A stretch of 64,000 nucleotides of DNA from Actinomadura sp. DC4 (GTDB lineage: Bacteria > Actinomycetota > Actinomycetes > Streptosporangiales > Streptosporangiaceae), in the NCBI RefSeq assembly GCF_030406325.1, contig NZ_JAUEQY010000002.1, positions 372,001-436,000 on the forward strand, read 5' to 3'. The position numbers were made by a program, and so were the translations under genes. Below are positions 7,252 through 16,212 of the stretch, in pieces; positions within the stretch are counted from its first letter, which is position 1, and each line of letters opens with the position of its first letter. Below the pieces are notes generated by a model. The model was not told where the DNA came from and searched no databases. It saw nothing but the letters and a program-made list of their open reading frames with translations.

Positions 7252-8115
7252 CTATGGGCCGAGGCTCCGTACGAGAGTGGTGAGGGTCGGGCCCAGCGGG
7301 GCGTCGAAGGTCAAGAACGCGTGATCGTGACCGCGCGTGACGCCGTGATTGATGATCACGACCGGAATGTCGAGCTCGGACGCGCGGCGGACGAACCGGA
7401 ATCCGGACAGGACGGTCAGCGACGAACCCAGGACGAGCAGCACGTTCGCGTCCTCGGTGAGCGCGTAACACTGCCTCACCCGGGCGGGCGGCACGTTCTC
7501 GCCGAAGAAGATCACGTCGGGCTTGAGCACGCCGCCGCAGTCGGCGCAGGGCACGACCTCGAACGCCTCGATCCGGTCGTCCGGAAGGACCGCGTCGCCG
7601 TCGGGGTTGATCTCGGTGACCTGGGCGCTCCAGCCCGGGTTGGCCTCGTTGAGCCGCCGGTACAGAACCTGCCGTGCGGTCCGCCGGCCGCAGTCGAGGC
7701 AGACCACCCGGTCGAGGCTGCCGTGCAGTTCGATCACGCTGTGCGCCCCGGCGGCCTGCTGGAGGCCGTCGACGTTCTGCGTGATGATCCCCGCCACCAG
7801 GCCGCGCGCCTGCAGCTCGGTCACGGCGCGATGGCCGGCGTTGGGCACGGCGCGGGCGACGTGCCGCCAGCCGAGGTGGCTGCGCGCCCAGTAGCGGCGG
7901 CGGGCGGCGGCGCTGCCGACGAACGTCTGGTAGGTCATCGGCTCGGCTCGCCGCTGCCGGCCGGTCTCGCCCCGGTAGTCCGGGATGCCCGACTCCGTGG
8001 ACAGGCCGGCGCCGCTGAGGATCACCACCTCGCCGTCCCCGACGAGGTCGGTCAGCGTGGCGAAGGCGGAAGGCGTGTCCAGGTCCCCTGGACCCTCATC
8101 TACGGTCCGAGTCAC
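7252..8115 (-). CDS. NAD-dependent protein deacylase, Sir2 family
   Basis: 287 aa, a full-length sirtuin. The NAD-binding GAGLSTESGIPDYRG motif sits near residue 35, TQNVDGL and the catalytic HG (IELHGSL) follow, and the structural zinc is held by CLDC...CADC. The second half has the Rossmann signature LLVLGSSLTVLSG and VIINHG. It would remove acetyl or other acyl groups from lysines at the cost of NAD. The gene is monocistronic and divergent from the DUF2277 gene. Confidence 0.93.
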   Translation of the reverse strand: MTRTVDEGPGDLDTPSAFATLTDLVGDGEVVILSGAGLSTESGIPDYRGETGRQRRAEPMTYQTFVGSAAARRRYWARSHLGWRHVARAVPNAGHRAVTELQARGLVAGIITQNVDGLQQAAGAHSVIELHGSLDRVVCLDCGRRTARQVLYRRLNEANPGWSAQVTEINPDGDAVLPDDRIEAFEVVPCADCGGVLKPDVIFFGENVPPARVRQCYALTEDANVLLVLGSSLTVLSGFRFVRRASELDIPVVIINHGVTRGHDHAFLTFDAPLGPTLTTLVRSLGP

Positions 8116-8195
8116 CCCACCATGGTGCCCGATGAGGCGAAATGTCCCAGCCGTGACGTCGACGCGGCTCCGGGCCAGGGCGCAAGATGGACCGC

Positions 8196-8417
8196 ATGTG
8201 CAGAAGCATCAAGACCCTCCGGCCGCCCGCGACCGAGGTCGTGACCGACGACGACATCCGCGCGGCGGCCCTGCAGTACGTCCGCAAGATCTCCGGGTTC
8301 CGCAAGCCCGCGGCGCACAACGAGGCCGTCTTCGACCAGGCGGTCGAAGCGGTGGCTCAGGCGACCGCCGACCTGCTGGCCCATCTGGAGGTACGCGGCG
8401 CCCGTACGCGAGCCTGA
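8196..8417 (+). CDS. DUF2277 family protein
   Basis: 73 aa, chosen from the second ATG (MCRSIKTLRPP), which is the conserved family start; an ATG three codons upstream is less likely. The family core is intact: IRAAALQYVRKISGFRKPAAHN and a C-terminal helix VAQATADLLAHLEVRG. Function is unknown. Members are small cytosolic proteins common in actinobacteria. The SDR remnant begins right after it. Confidence 0.85.
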   Translation: MCRSIKTLRPPATEVVTDDDIRAAALQYVRKISGFRKPAAHNEAVFDQAVEAVAQATADLLAHLEVRGARTRA

Positions 8418-8454
8418 GAGCCTCACGCGGCGCGGCCGCCGGCCGCCGCGACCC

Positions 8455-9066
8455 GTACGCGAAGGCCGCCTCGACGTGCTGGTCACCAACGCCGGGATCT
8501 CCAGGGACATCACCCGTCAGGCCGGGCACCGCGGACCTCGCGGTGACGCGAGAGGTGTTCGAGGTCGATGTGTTCGCCGTGATCGCGGTGACCGACGCGA
8601 TGCTGCCGCTGCTGCGGCGCTCGCCCGCCGGCCGGATCGTGAACGTCACCAGCAGCCTCGGTTCGCTCGGCCTCATGACCACCCCCGGCACCCACCAGGT
8701 GAACCTGCCCGCCTCGACGGCGTACCGGCCGGCCAAGACCGCCCTCAACGCGCTGACCGTGAACTATGCCCAGGAACTGCGCGACGCGGGCATCCTGGTG
8801 AACGCCGCCGACCCCGGCGGCTGCGCGACCGACTTCACACTTCACGTGACTTCACGTGACTTCACGCGACTTCACGTGACTTCACCAAGGGGCTCGGGCG
8901 CCCGAGCCCCCGTACGGCGGCACAGGGCGCGGCGATCGCGGTGCGGCTGGCCACGCTGGGCGACGACGGGCCGACGGGCGGGTGCTTCGACGACGACGGT
9001 CCGCTGCCCCTGGTGACGAAAAGTTATCCACAGCCTGTGCACGACCTGTCCGTCCGCACGGTCTGA
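8455..9066 (+). pseudogene. Short-chain dehydrogenase/reductase remnant
   Basis: Clear SDR sequence is spread over three reading frames. GRLDVLVTNAGIS (the NNAG-type motif) is in frame 1. From about 8528 frame 2 carries IVNVTSSLGSLG, the catalytic-type region ASTAYRPAKTALNALT and GILVNAADPGGCATDF. After the repeat at 8831-8884 frame 1 resumes with TKGLGRPSPRTAAQGAA and the typical SDR end GGCFDDDGPLPL. The N-terminal TGxxxGIG nucleotide-binding half is missing. With two frameshifts and no start it cannot make enzyme. Confidence 0.8.
8831..8884 (+). repeat. Expanded decamer repeat inside the SDR pseudogene
   Basis: About five copies of GACTTCACGT, with small variations. The intact gene would need one GACTTCAC; the expansion adds 47 bases, which is not a multiple of three and causes the second frameshift. 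Confidence 0.8.
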
Positions 9067-9128
9067 CGCGACAATGGCGGCGGATGCCTGCACAATGCAT
9101 CCCGAAGCTCAGCGGGAGGGCAGGGATC

Positions 9129-11510
9129 GTGTCGACGTCGGTTCACCAGAAGATCGCCGAAGAGCTCGGCGTGCGCGAACGGCAGGTGCAGGTCGCCGTC
9201 GAGTTGCTCGACGGCGGCGCCACCGTGCCGTTCATCGCCCGCTACCGCAAGGAGGCGACGGGCACGCTCGACGACGCGCAACTGCGCACGCTCGAAGAAC
9301 GCCTGCGCTACCTGCGCGAGATGGACGAGCGGCGCGCCGCGATCCTGGAGTCGATCGACTCACAGGGCAAGCTCGACGACGCCCTGCGCGCGCAGGTCAT
9401 GGCGGCCGACACGAAGTCCCGGCTCGAGGACATCTACCTGCCGTACAAGCCGAAACGGCGCACCAAGGCGCAGATCGCCCGCGAGGCGGGTCTGGAGCCG
9501 CTCGCGGACCAGCTCCTGGCCGACCCCTCGCTGGACCCGCACGCCGCGGCCTCTCCCTTCGTCAAGGAGGACCTCGACGCCGCCGCGGCGCTGGAGGGCG
9601 CCCGCGCGATCCTGGTCGAGCGGTTCGCCGAGGACGCCGACCTCATCGGCGACCTGCGCGAACGCCTCTGGACCAAGGGCCGCATGGTCGCGCGCGTACG
9701 TGACGGCAAGGAGGAGGCCGGCGCGAAGTTCTCCGACTACTTCGACTTCGCCGAGCCCCTGACGCGGCTGCCCTCGCACCGCATCCTCGCGCTCTACCGC
9801 GGTGAGAAGGAGGAGATCCTCGAGCTCACCCTGGCGCCGGAAGAGGAAGACGGCGAGGTGACCTCGTACGAGCGGGCGATCGCACACCGGTTCGAGGTGC
9901 CGCTGAGCAGCCGGTGGCTGGCCGAGGCCGTGCGCTGGGCCTGGCGGACGCGCATCATCGTCCGGCTCGACCTGGACCTGCGGCTGCGCCTGCGGCAGGA
10001 GGCCGAGGACGAGGCCGTACGGGTGTTCGCCGCCAACCTGCGCGACCTGCTGCTGGCGGCCCCCGCGGGCACGCGTACGACGATGGGCCTGGACCCGGGC
10101 TTCCGGACCGGCGTCAAGGTCGCCATCGTGGACTCCACCGGCAAGGTGGTGGCCACCGACACGATCTACCCGCACAAGCCGCAGGGACGCTGGGACGAGG
10201 CGCTCGCCACGCTCGGCAAGCTCGCCAAGCAGCACAACGTGGACCTGATCTCGATCGGCAACGGCACGGCCTCGCGGGAGACCGACCAGCTCGCGGCCGA
10301 CCTGATCAAGCTGCTCCCGCAGCTCACCAAGATCATGGTCTCGGAGGCCGGCGCCTCGGTCTACTCCGCCTCGGCGTTCGCCTCGCAGGAGCTCCCGGGC
10401 ATGGACGTCTCACTGCGCGGCGCGGTGTCGATCGCCCGCCGGCTGCAGGACCCGCTCGCCGAGCTGGTCAAGATCGACCCCAAGTCGATCGGCGTCGGGC
10501 AGTACCAGCACGACATCTCCGAGGCCAAGCTGTCCCGCTCGCTCGACGCGGTGGTCGAGGACTGCGTGAACGCGGTCGGCGTCGACGTCAACACCGCCTC
10601 GGCGCCACTGCTGACGCGGGTCTCGGGCATCGGCTCGGGCCTGGCGGAGAACATCGTGCTGCACCGCGACGCCAACGGCCCGTTCCGGTCGCGTACGGCG
10701 CTGAAGGAGGTGCCGCGGCTGGGCCCGAAGGCGTACGAGCAGTGCGCGGGCTTCCTGCGCATCCAGGGCGGCGCCGACCCGCTCGACGCCTCCAGCGTGC
10801 ACCCGGAGGCCTACCCCGTGGTCCACCGGATCTTCAAGTCGACCGGTCTGGGCGACGACGTCTCGGCCTTGATCGGCAACTCCTCGGCACTGCGTGCGGT
10901 CAAGCCCCAGGAGTTCGTGGACGGCGCGTTCGGGCTGCCGACGATCACCGACATCTTGAAGGAACTGGACAAACCTGGCCGCGACCCTCGCCCGGCGTTC
11001 AAGACCGCGACGTTCAAGGAAGGCGTGGACAAGATCGCCGACCTGGAGCCGGGCATGCTCCTCGAGGGCGTGGTGACCAACGTGGCGGCCTTCGGTGCCT
11101 TCGTGGACGTCGGCGTCCACCAGGACGGTCTTGTCCACGTGTCGGCGATGTCCAAGACCTTCGTCAAGGACCCCCGCGACATCGTGAAGCCGGGCGACAT
11201 CGTGCGCGTGAAGGTCCTCGACGTGGACATCCCGCGGGCGCGCATCTCGCTCACGTTGCGCCTGGAGGACGAAACCGACCGCCGAGGCGGCGGTGGCGGT
11301 CGCGAGGGAGGCCGTCGCGAGGGAGGCGGTGGCGGTGGCCGCGAGGGCGGACGGCGTCAGGGCGGAGGTAGCGGAGGTGGTGGTGGCCAGCGCGGCGGCG
11401 GCAAGCGCCCGCCCCGGCCGCGCCAGGGCGACTCAGGCTCAGGAGGCGGAGGCGCGCTAGCCGACGCCCTCCGCCGCGCGGGCCTGGACAAGGGCCTGCC
11501 CGGCTCCTGA
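9129..11510 (+). CDS. tex: Tex-family RNA-binding transcriptional accessory protein
   Basis: 793 aa from a GTG (VSTSVHQKIAEELGV) behind a GGGAGGGCAGGG RBS; an upstream in-frame extension is unsupported. Domains in order: Tex N-terminal helical region (VPFIARYRKEATG, YLPYKPKRRTKAQIA), a YqgF/RuvX-like domain (TMGLDPGFRTGVKVAIVD), tandem helix-hairpin-helix motifs (LLTRVSGIGSGLAENIV, LKEVPRLGPKAYEQ) and an S1 domain (GMLLEGVVTNVAAFGAFVDVGVHQDGLVHVS). The last ~75 residues are a Gly/Arg-rich RGG-type tail, an actinobacterial addition likely to bind RNA. Tex associates with RNA polymerase and aids transcription or stress response. The gene is monocistronic. Confidence 0.95.
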   Translation: MSTSVHQKIAEELGVRERQVQVAVELLDGGATVPFIARYRKEATGTLDDAQLRTLEERLRYLREMDERRAAILESIDSQGKLDDALRAQVMAADTKSRLEDIYLPYKPKRRTKAQIAREAGLEPLADQLLADPSLDPHAAASPFVKEDLDAAAALEGARAILVERFAEDADLIGDLRERLWTKGRMVARVRDGKEEAGAKFSDYFDFAEPLTRLPSHRILALYRGEKEEILELTLAPEEEDGEVTSYERAIAHRFEVPLSSRWLAEAVRWAWRTRIIVRLDLDLRLRLRQEAEDEAVRVFAANLRDLLLAAPAGTRTTMGLDPGFRTGVKVAIVDSTGKVVATDTIYPHKPQGRWDEALATLGKLAKQHNVDLISIGNGTASRETDQLAADLIKLLPQLTKIMVSEAGASVYSASAFASQELPGMDVSLRGAVSIARRLQDPLAELVKIDPKSIGVGQYQHDISEAKLSRSLDAVVEDCVNAVGVDVNTASAPLLTRVSGIGSGLAENIVLHRDANGPFRSRTALKEVPRLGPKAYEQCAGFLRIQGGADPLDASSVHPEAYPVVHRIFKSTGLGDDVSALIGNSSALRAVKPQEFVDGAFGLPTITDILKELDKPGRDPRPAFKTATFKEGVDKIADLEPGMLLEGVVTNVAAFGAFVDVGVHQDGLVHVSAMSKTFVKDPRDIVKPGDIVRVKVLDVDIPRARISLTLRLEDETDRRGGGGGREGGRREGGGGGGREGGRRQGGGSGGGGGQRGGGKRPPRPRQGDSGSGGGGALADALRRAGLDKGLPGS

Positions 11511-11775
11511 ACTCCGGCCGGTGACGGCCGTGCAAGACGGCGAAGCGGGACCGGCGACCACAGGACGAGGCGGTAGGACAGCGCACCCACACCCACACCC
11601 GCACCGGTGCTGGCATCGGCATCGGCGGCAGGCCAGTGGCGGTCGGACGGCGATGGCGGAATCGGCGGTTACGGCAGCGCCAGCAATCACAGCCAAAACG
11701 CCCTAAATCACGACACATGGCTGAATGTGGCCGTACCCCGTGCACCGAGGTGGTTGATCGTTTAACTTCCCGGGA

Positions 11776-13215
11776 ATGCGCGCATCTCTCACGGCTCTCG
11801 TCGCGACCGGGCTCGTGGTCTCGGCCTCCGCCGCGACCGCGGCGAACGCCGCTCCCTCCCCCCGCCCCAAGATCCAGGTGCGGCTCGCCGACCTCCCGCA
11901 GCACTACTTCATCGCGCACCGCGGCGCCGGCGCGTACGTCGCTCCGGAGAACACCGAGCAGGCCCTCAGCAAGGGGAACGCCGAACCCGACGCGAACCTC
12001 CTGGAGTTCGACGTCCGCGTCCTCACCGACGGCGTTGGCGGCGTCTGGCACGACCCCACCGTCGACCGGGTCAGCACCTCGACCGGCTCCGTCGACGACC
12101 TCAGCAGCGCGGCGTTCGACAAGCTGGTGATCGACTCGAAGACCTGGTTCGGCGGTGGAGTCGCGAACACGCACCCTGTCCTGCTCGATCAGGTGCTCAC
12201 CGAGTTCGGCGGCAAGCGGCTGCTGCTCGCGCATCCCAAGGACACCGCGGCCATGAGGCTGGTGATCGACGAGGTGACCCGGCGCGGTCTGACCCCGGCG
12301 GTCCAGGTGCAGACGTTCTCCCGCAGCGATCTCGAACTCGCGCTCGCCGCGGGTATGAACGGCCAGCTGCTCATCGAGGACACCGCCCAGGCCCAGGTGG
12401 ACGACCCGGCCTCGCTCGTCGCCGACGGGGTCCCGCGCGTCTCTCTGCACGACACGCTGCCCGACAGCGTGATCCGCTCGTACGTGGAGGCCGGCCTGGC
12501 CGTCTCGGTGTGGAACGTCGACCGGCAGTACCGCCGCGACCAGCTCTATGCCATGGGCGTCCGCGGCATCGACAGCAACGACCCGACGTACGTGAGCGGC
12601 GACACGGCGATCTACCACCGCACCAGCGACCCGTTCAGCAAGCAGGCCTTCTGGTACGGGCAGATCAGCCAGTCCCAGACGGCGGACGCGCTGTCCGCCT
12701 CCAAGCGCGGCCGGTTCATCACGCCGAACCTGTGGCACGCCGACCTCGGGGAGTACCCGCTGTTCGTGCTCCAGGGCTGGGCGAGCCCGCTGCCGAAGAC
12801 GTACACGCTGCACGTCCACATGCGCTACGACTCGCTCGGTACGGACCGTGCGCGCTGGGCCGGGGTGTACTTCTCGGCCAAGAACGACGCGGCCTACAGC
12901 GACGCGGACTCCTCCCTCAACGGCGGCTACTCGGCGATCCTGCGCACCAACGGACAGCTCGGCCTGTACCGCAAGGACGCCGGAAAGACGGTCACGCTCA
13001 AGACGATCACCACGCCCGCGATCAAGAAGGGGCAGACCGCCAGCCTGCACATCACCGTGAGCGGTACGACGGTGAAGGTGACCCGCGTCGACGGGCCCGA
13101 CAAGAGCGTTTCGGCCAAGGACACGAAGTACCGCGGCAAGTACCTGTTCCTGGGCCGCCACGCCTCGACCGGCCACCAGGGTCCAGGCGTGACGTTCTCC
13201 TACGTGGGCTACTAA
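11776..13215 (+). CDS. Secreted glycerophosphodiester phosphodiesterase with C-terminal jelly-roll domain
   Basis: 479 aa. A Sec signal peptide covers residues 1-26 (MRASLTALVATGLVVSASAATAANA). The GDPD TIM-barrel follows with its catalytic set: IAHRGAG, PENTEQAL, LEFDVRVLTDGVGGVWHD (EFD and HD). Lys/Glu positions further on are preserved (LLAHPK, QTFS, VWNVD). After about residue 290 comes a ~190-residue LamG-like beta domain (FITPNLWHADLGEYP to HASTGHQGPGVTFSYVGY), likely for substrate or wall binding. It would release glycerol 3-phosphate from lipid or teichoic-acid-type diesters outside the cell. Its stop overlaps that of convergent terC by four bases. Confidence 0.88.
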   Translation: MRASLTALVATGLVVSASAATAANAAPSPRPKIQVRLADLPQHYFIAHRGAGAYVAPENTEQALSKGNAEPDANLLEFDVRVLTDGVGGVWHDPTVDRVSTSTGSVDDLSSAAFDKLVIDSKTWFGGGVANTHPVLLDQVLTEFGGKRLLLAHPKDTAAMRLVIDEVTRRGLTPAVQVQTFSRSDLELALAAGMNGQLLIEDTAQAQVDDPASLVADGVPRVSLHDTLPDSVIRSYVEAGLAVSVWNVDRQYRRDQLYAMGVRGIDSNDPTYVSGDTAIYHRTSDPFSKQAFWYGQISQSQTADALSASKRGRFITPNLWHADLGEYPLFVLQGWASPLPKTYTLHVHMRYDSLGTDRARWAGVYFSAKNDAAYSDADSSLNGGYSAILRTNGQLGLYRKDAGKTVTLKTITTPAIKKGQTASLHITVSGTTVKVTRVDGPDKSVSAKDTKYRGKYLFLGRHASTGHQGPGVTFSYVGY

Positions 13216-14213
13216 CGGTGGCTGAGGTCGGCCCGGTCCGGCACCGCAGGCGCGGTACGGCGGCCGGCGTACAGGCTCGTCAGCGTGACGGTCGCCAGCG
13301 TCACGACGATGACGGCCAGGGAGACGGGCGTCGGGATCTCCGGCAGCCACTTCCACGTGCCGTGCGCCCAGTGCAGGATCAGCTTCACGCCGATGAAGGC
13401 GAGGATGACGGCGAGGCCGTAGCCGAGGTGGATGAGCTTGCTCAGCGTGCTCTGCAGCACGAAGTACAGCGCGCGCAGGCCGAAGAGTGAGAAGGCGTTG
13501 GCGGTGAAGACGAGGTACGGGTCCTGGGTGACGCCGTAGACGGCCGGGATGGAGTCGACCGCGAAGACCAGGTCGGTGCCGAACACCGCGATGACGACGA
13601 GCGCCAGCGGGGTCAGCGCGCGGCGGTCGCCCTGCCGGGCGGTCAGGTTCGGGCCCTGGTAGTCGTCGGTCACCGGCATGAACCGGCGTACGAGGCGCAC
13701 CGACCGCAGCGAGGAGACATCGACCTCGTGGTTCGCGCCCGTGACCGTGTCCCGCAAGATCTTCACGGCGGTGAACAGCAGGATGCCGCCGAAGATCAGG
13801 AAGGTCCAGGCGACGGTCTGCACCGCCGCCGCGCCGATCGCGATGAAGATCCCGCGCAGGACGAGCGCGCCGGCGATGCCGTACAGCAGGACCCGCTGGG
13901 TGAGCACGGCCGGTACCGCGAAGGCCGCGATGAGCAGCATGAACACGAAGAGGTTGTCGACCGACAGCGACTTTTCCACCAGGTAACCGGTGAAGTAGTC
14001 GACGGCCGTCTCCGAGCCGAACCGCAGCCAGGTGAAGACCGCGAACAGCACCGGCAGTGCCAGGTAGAAGCCGGTCCAGGCCAGCGCCTCGCGGAACCGG
14101 ACCGCATGCGGGCGGCGCGTGATGACGAAGTCCACCGCGAAGAAGAACAGCACCCCCGCGAGGGTCACCGCCCAGAGCAGCGGTGAGGCGACGGACGGGG
14201 TGGTGTGGGGCAT
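13212..14213 (-). CDS. TerC/Alx-family membrane protein, probable manganese exporter
   Basis: 333 aa, about nine hydrophobic segments. Family signatures are present in two symmetric halves: GYLVEKSLSVDNLFVF and VVIAVFGTDLVFAVDSIPAV, which place acidic residues in the membrane, plus FSLFGLRALYF. TerC/Alx/MeeF proteins export Mn2+ or metallate exported proteins. A probable yybP-ykoY manganese riboswitch lies in its leader, which supports a manganese role over tellurite resistance. The gene is monocistronic. Confidence 0.9.
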   Translation of the reverse strand: MPHTTPSVASPLLWAVTLAGVLFFFAVDFVITRRPHAVRFREALAWTGFYLALPVLFAVFTWLRFGSETAVDYFTGYLVEKSLSVDNLFVFMLLIAAFAVPAVLTQRVLLYGIAGALVLRGIFIAIGAAAVQTVAWTFLIFGGILLFTAVKILRDTVTGANHEVDVSSLRSVRLVRRFMPVTDDYQGPNLTARQGDRRALTPLALVVIAVFGTDLVFAVDSIPAVYGVTQDPYLVFTANAFSLFGLRALYFVLQSTLSKLIHLGYGLAVILAFIGVKLILHWAHGTWKWLPEIPTPVSLAVIVVTLATVTLTSLYAGRRTAPAVPDRADLSHR

Positions 14214-14235
14214 GCGGGCTCCTCGAACGGCTCGT

Positions 14236-14340
14236 CGTCCGAGGTCTCCTTCACCCGCGCGAGGCGGGCCACCGCCCGGGGACGCCGCAAGGGACGTCCG
14301 TGCTGACCGGGCCGGTGCGAGGAAGTACTCCCCTCACGCA
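14236..14340 (-). ncRNA. Probable yybP-ykoY manganese riboswitch upstream of terC
   Basis: Read on the minus strand, the leader begins GTGCGTGAGGGGAGTACTTCCTC and later carries GTGAAGGAGACCTCGG. These match the two conserved metal-binding loops of the yybP-ykoY class (GGGGAGUA and GAGACC). Paired elements lie between them, including CGGTCAGCACGG and GACGTCCC/GCGTCCCCG. The element ends about 20 bases before the terC start, so control of translation is plausible. The call rests on motif recognition and gene context; no covariance model was run. Confidence 0.65.
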
Positions 14341-14387
14341 CACCATAGCCGCTGGCCACAACCGGTCGCTGACAGACCGGTGATCAC

Positions 14388-14427
14388 GCCCTGATCCGCC
14401 GTACGCGGCCGTACGGCGGATCAGGGC
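14388..14427. terminator. Perfect 17-bp hairpin terminator
   Basis: GCCCTGATCCGCCGTAC (14388-14404) and its exact complement (14411-14427) flank a 6-base loop. It lies 18 bases beyond the stop of the serine hydrolase gene and upstream of the terC leader. It therefore separates the muropeptide operon from terC. Confidence 0.8.
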
Positions 14428-14444
14428 CGGGAGAGGGCTTGTGA

Positions 14445-16202
14445 TCAGTTGGAGCTGAGGACCCACCCGTTGGAGACGAAGCGCGCCGCGTCGGAGCGGC
14501 GCTCGCCGTCGAAGACGACGTGCCCGGAGCCGTCAGAGGCCCGCACACCGTCCACGTACACGCCGCGGCCCTGGTAGACCGTGTCGGTCGTGTAACGCCA
14601 CCGTACGGACGTGGTGCCCGCCGGGAGCGTCGCGGTGGCGCGCAGCCAGCGCCGATCCTCGAAGCCGGAGAACGTGCCGGTCGAGGTCCACGCGTTGTGC
14701 CCGGTCCTCAGCGAGAAGGGCGCGGGCGTCCAGGTCGTGCCGTCGGTGGTGGTCTCCAGCACGCCGAGGTCGGTGTCCTCCGTGTCGTACCAGAGGTCGA
14801 AGGACAGCTTGGCCGCCCCGGTCACCGGTGCGGCGAGCGTCGCGGTGGTCTTGTCCTTCATCTGGGAGAACCACGCGTCGCGCCCCGCGACCGGGCGTAC
14901 CGGGATGGACCGGGCCAGGTCGCCGACGACCGCGCCGCGCGCCGGGGTGATGCTGCCCCAGTTGCGGCTCGGGTGCACCCGGTTGGTCAGCAGGATGCTG
15001 AACGACCGGGACAGCGGGTCGATCACGATGTCGGTGCCCGTGTAGCCGGTGTGGCCGGCGGTCACCGGGGAGGACAGGGCTCCCATGTAGAAGCGCTGGT
15101 TCAGCTCGAAGCCGATGCCGTGCGAGTTGCCCGGGAACTTCTGGTTGAAGTTGGTGAAGATCAGCCGTACCGAGCCGTCCTTGAGGACGCGGGTGCGCCC
15201 GTACCGGCCGCCGTCCAGGATCATCTGGGCGAGGGTCGCGATGTCGCGCGCGGTGGAGAAGACGCCGGCGTGCCCGGCGACGCCGCCGAGGGCGTAGGAG
15301 TTCTCGTCGTGCACCTGGCCCCAGACGAGGCCGCGGTTGAGCGCCGCGTACGGCGTGTGCTCGTACTCCGTCGCCGCGATCCGCTGCTTCTTGGCCTCGG
15401 GCGGGTTGTAGCCGGTGTCGCGCAGGCCGAGCGGGGCGGTGATCCCGTCGCGTACGAGGACGTCGAGGGTCTTGCCGGTGACCTTCTCCAGCACGAACTG
15501 CAGGGTGATCAGGTTGAGGTCGGAGTAGACGTACGCGGTGCCGACCGGGTTCTGCAGCTTCTCGGCGTACAGCGCCTGCTCCTGCGCGGCACGGCCCGTG
15601 TAGTTGTAGAAGGGCAGGTCGGGCCGCAGGCCGCTCGTGTGCGTGAGCAACTGGCGCAGCGTGATCGTGCCCTTGCCGTTCTGGGCGAAGTCCGGCAGGT
15701 ACGACGCGACGGTCGCGTCCAGGTCGATCTTGCCGCGCTCGACCTCCTGCAGGGCCACGATCGTCGTGAACAGCTTCGACATCGACGCGAGGTCGAAGAT
15801 CGTGTCGTTCCGCATCGGGATCCACTGATCCTGCGGCAGCTCGGTGGGCGTGTCGTCGGAGTAGCGCAGGGCGTACCCGGACGCGCTGTGCTGCACGATC
15901 GTGCCGTCGTGCCCGGCCAGGACGACCGCGCCCGGGTACAGCGGGTGCGCCGCGCCCGGCAGGGCCGTCTCGTACGCCGCCGCGTCCTTGGCCATGGCCG
16001 CGACCTGGTCGGGCAGCAGGCCCACCGAGGCGGCCGAGCCGTAGTGGAGCGTACGGCCGGGCGTGAACTTCAGGTCGTCGGCGGTGACCGTGGGCGGTCC
16101 GTTCGCCGGCGCGGCCTGGGGGGCGGCCTGGGCGACCGCCGGCGTGCACAGGCACGCGGCGGCCAAAAGGATCATGAGGGAGCGACGTGGGGGGCGACGC
16201 AT
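14445..16202 (-). CDS. Secreted serine hydrolase of the beta-lactamase/AmiE-like family
   Basis: 585 aa with a signal peptide (MRRPPRRSLMILLAAACLCTPAVAQA). The beta-lactamase-fold motifs are intact: DLASMSKLFT (nucleophile Ser and Lys of SxxK), a YSDLN tyrosine motif and AGHTGYTG (HTG, third motif). The catalytic domain ends near residue 420. A ~150-residue beta domain follows (DAWFSQMKDKTTATLAAPVT onward), of the kind that binds carbohydrate. It sits 10 bases downstream of the NamZ-like gene. In Bacillus the NamZ operon carries an amidase of this same fold (AmiE) that removes peptides from MurNAc, so the same role is likely. A D,D-carboxypeptidase or esterase function is possible. Confidence 0.8.
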   Translation of the reverse strand: MRRPPRRSLMILLAAACLCTPAVAQAAPQAAPANGPPTVTADDLKFTPGRTLHYGSAASVGLLPDQVAAMAKDAAAYETALPGAAHPLYPGAVVLAGHDGTIVQHSASGYALRYSDDTPTELPQDQWIPMRNDTIFDLASMSKLFTTIVALQEVERGKIDLDATVASYLPDFAQNGKGTITLRQLLTHTSGLRPDLPFYNYTGRAAQEQALYAEKLQNPVGTAYVYSDLNLITLQFVLEKVTGKTLDVLVRDGITAPLGLRDTGYNPPEAKKQRIAATEYEHTPYAALNRGLVWGQVHDENSYALGGVAGHAGVFSTARDIATLAQMILDGGRYGRTRVLKDGSVRLIFTNFNQKFPGNSHGIGFELNQRFYMGALSSPVTAGHTGYTGTDIVIDPLSRSFSILLTNRVHPSRNWGSITPARGAVVGDLARSIPVRPVAGRDAWFSQMKDKTTATLAAPVTGAAKLSFDLWYDTEDTDLGVLETTTDGTTWTPAPFSLRTGHNAWTSTGTFSGFEDRRWLRATATLPAGTTSVRWRYTTDTVYQGRGVYVDGVRASDGSGHVVFDGERRSDAARFVSNGWVLSSN

Positions 16203-16212
16203 GTGTTCCTCC

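Noticed and set aside
8831-8884. Decamer array considered as a CRISPR or regulatory repeat
   Set aside because: There are no spacers and it sits in the coding path of the SDR remnant. It is a simple tandem expansion.
11585-11640. CCCACA / GGCATCG simple repeats after tex
   Set aside because: Short, imperfect and without hairpin or coding meaning; probably sequence drift.
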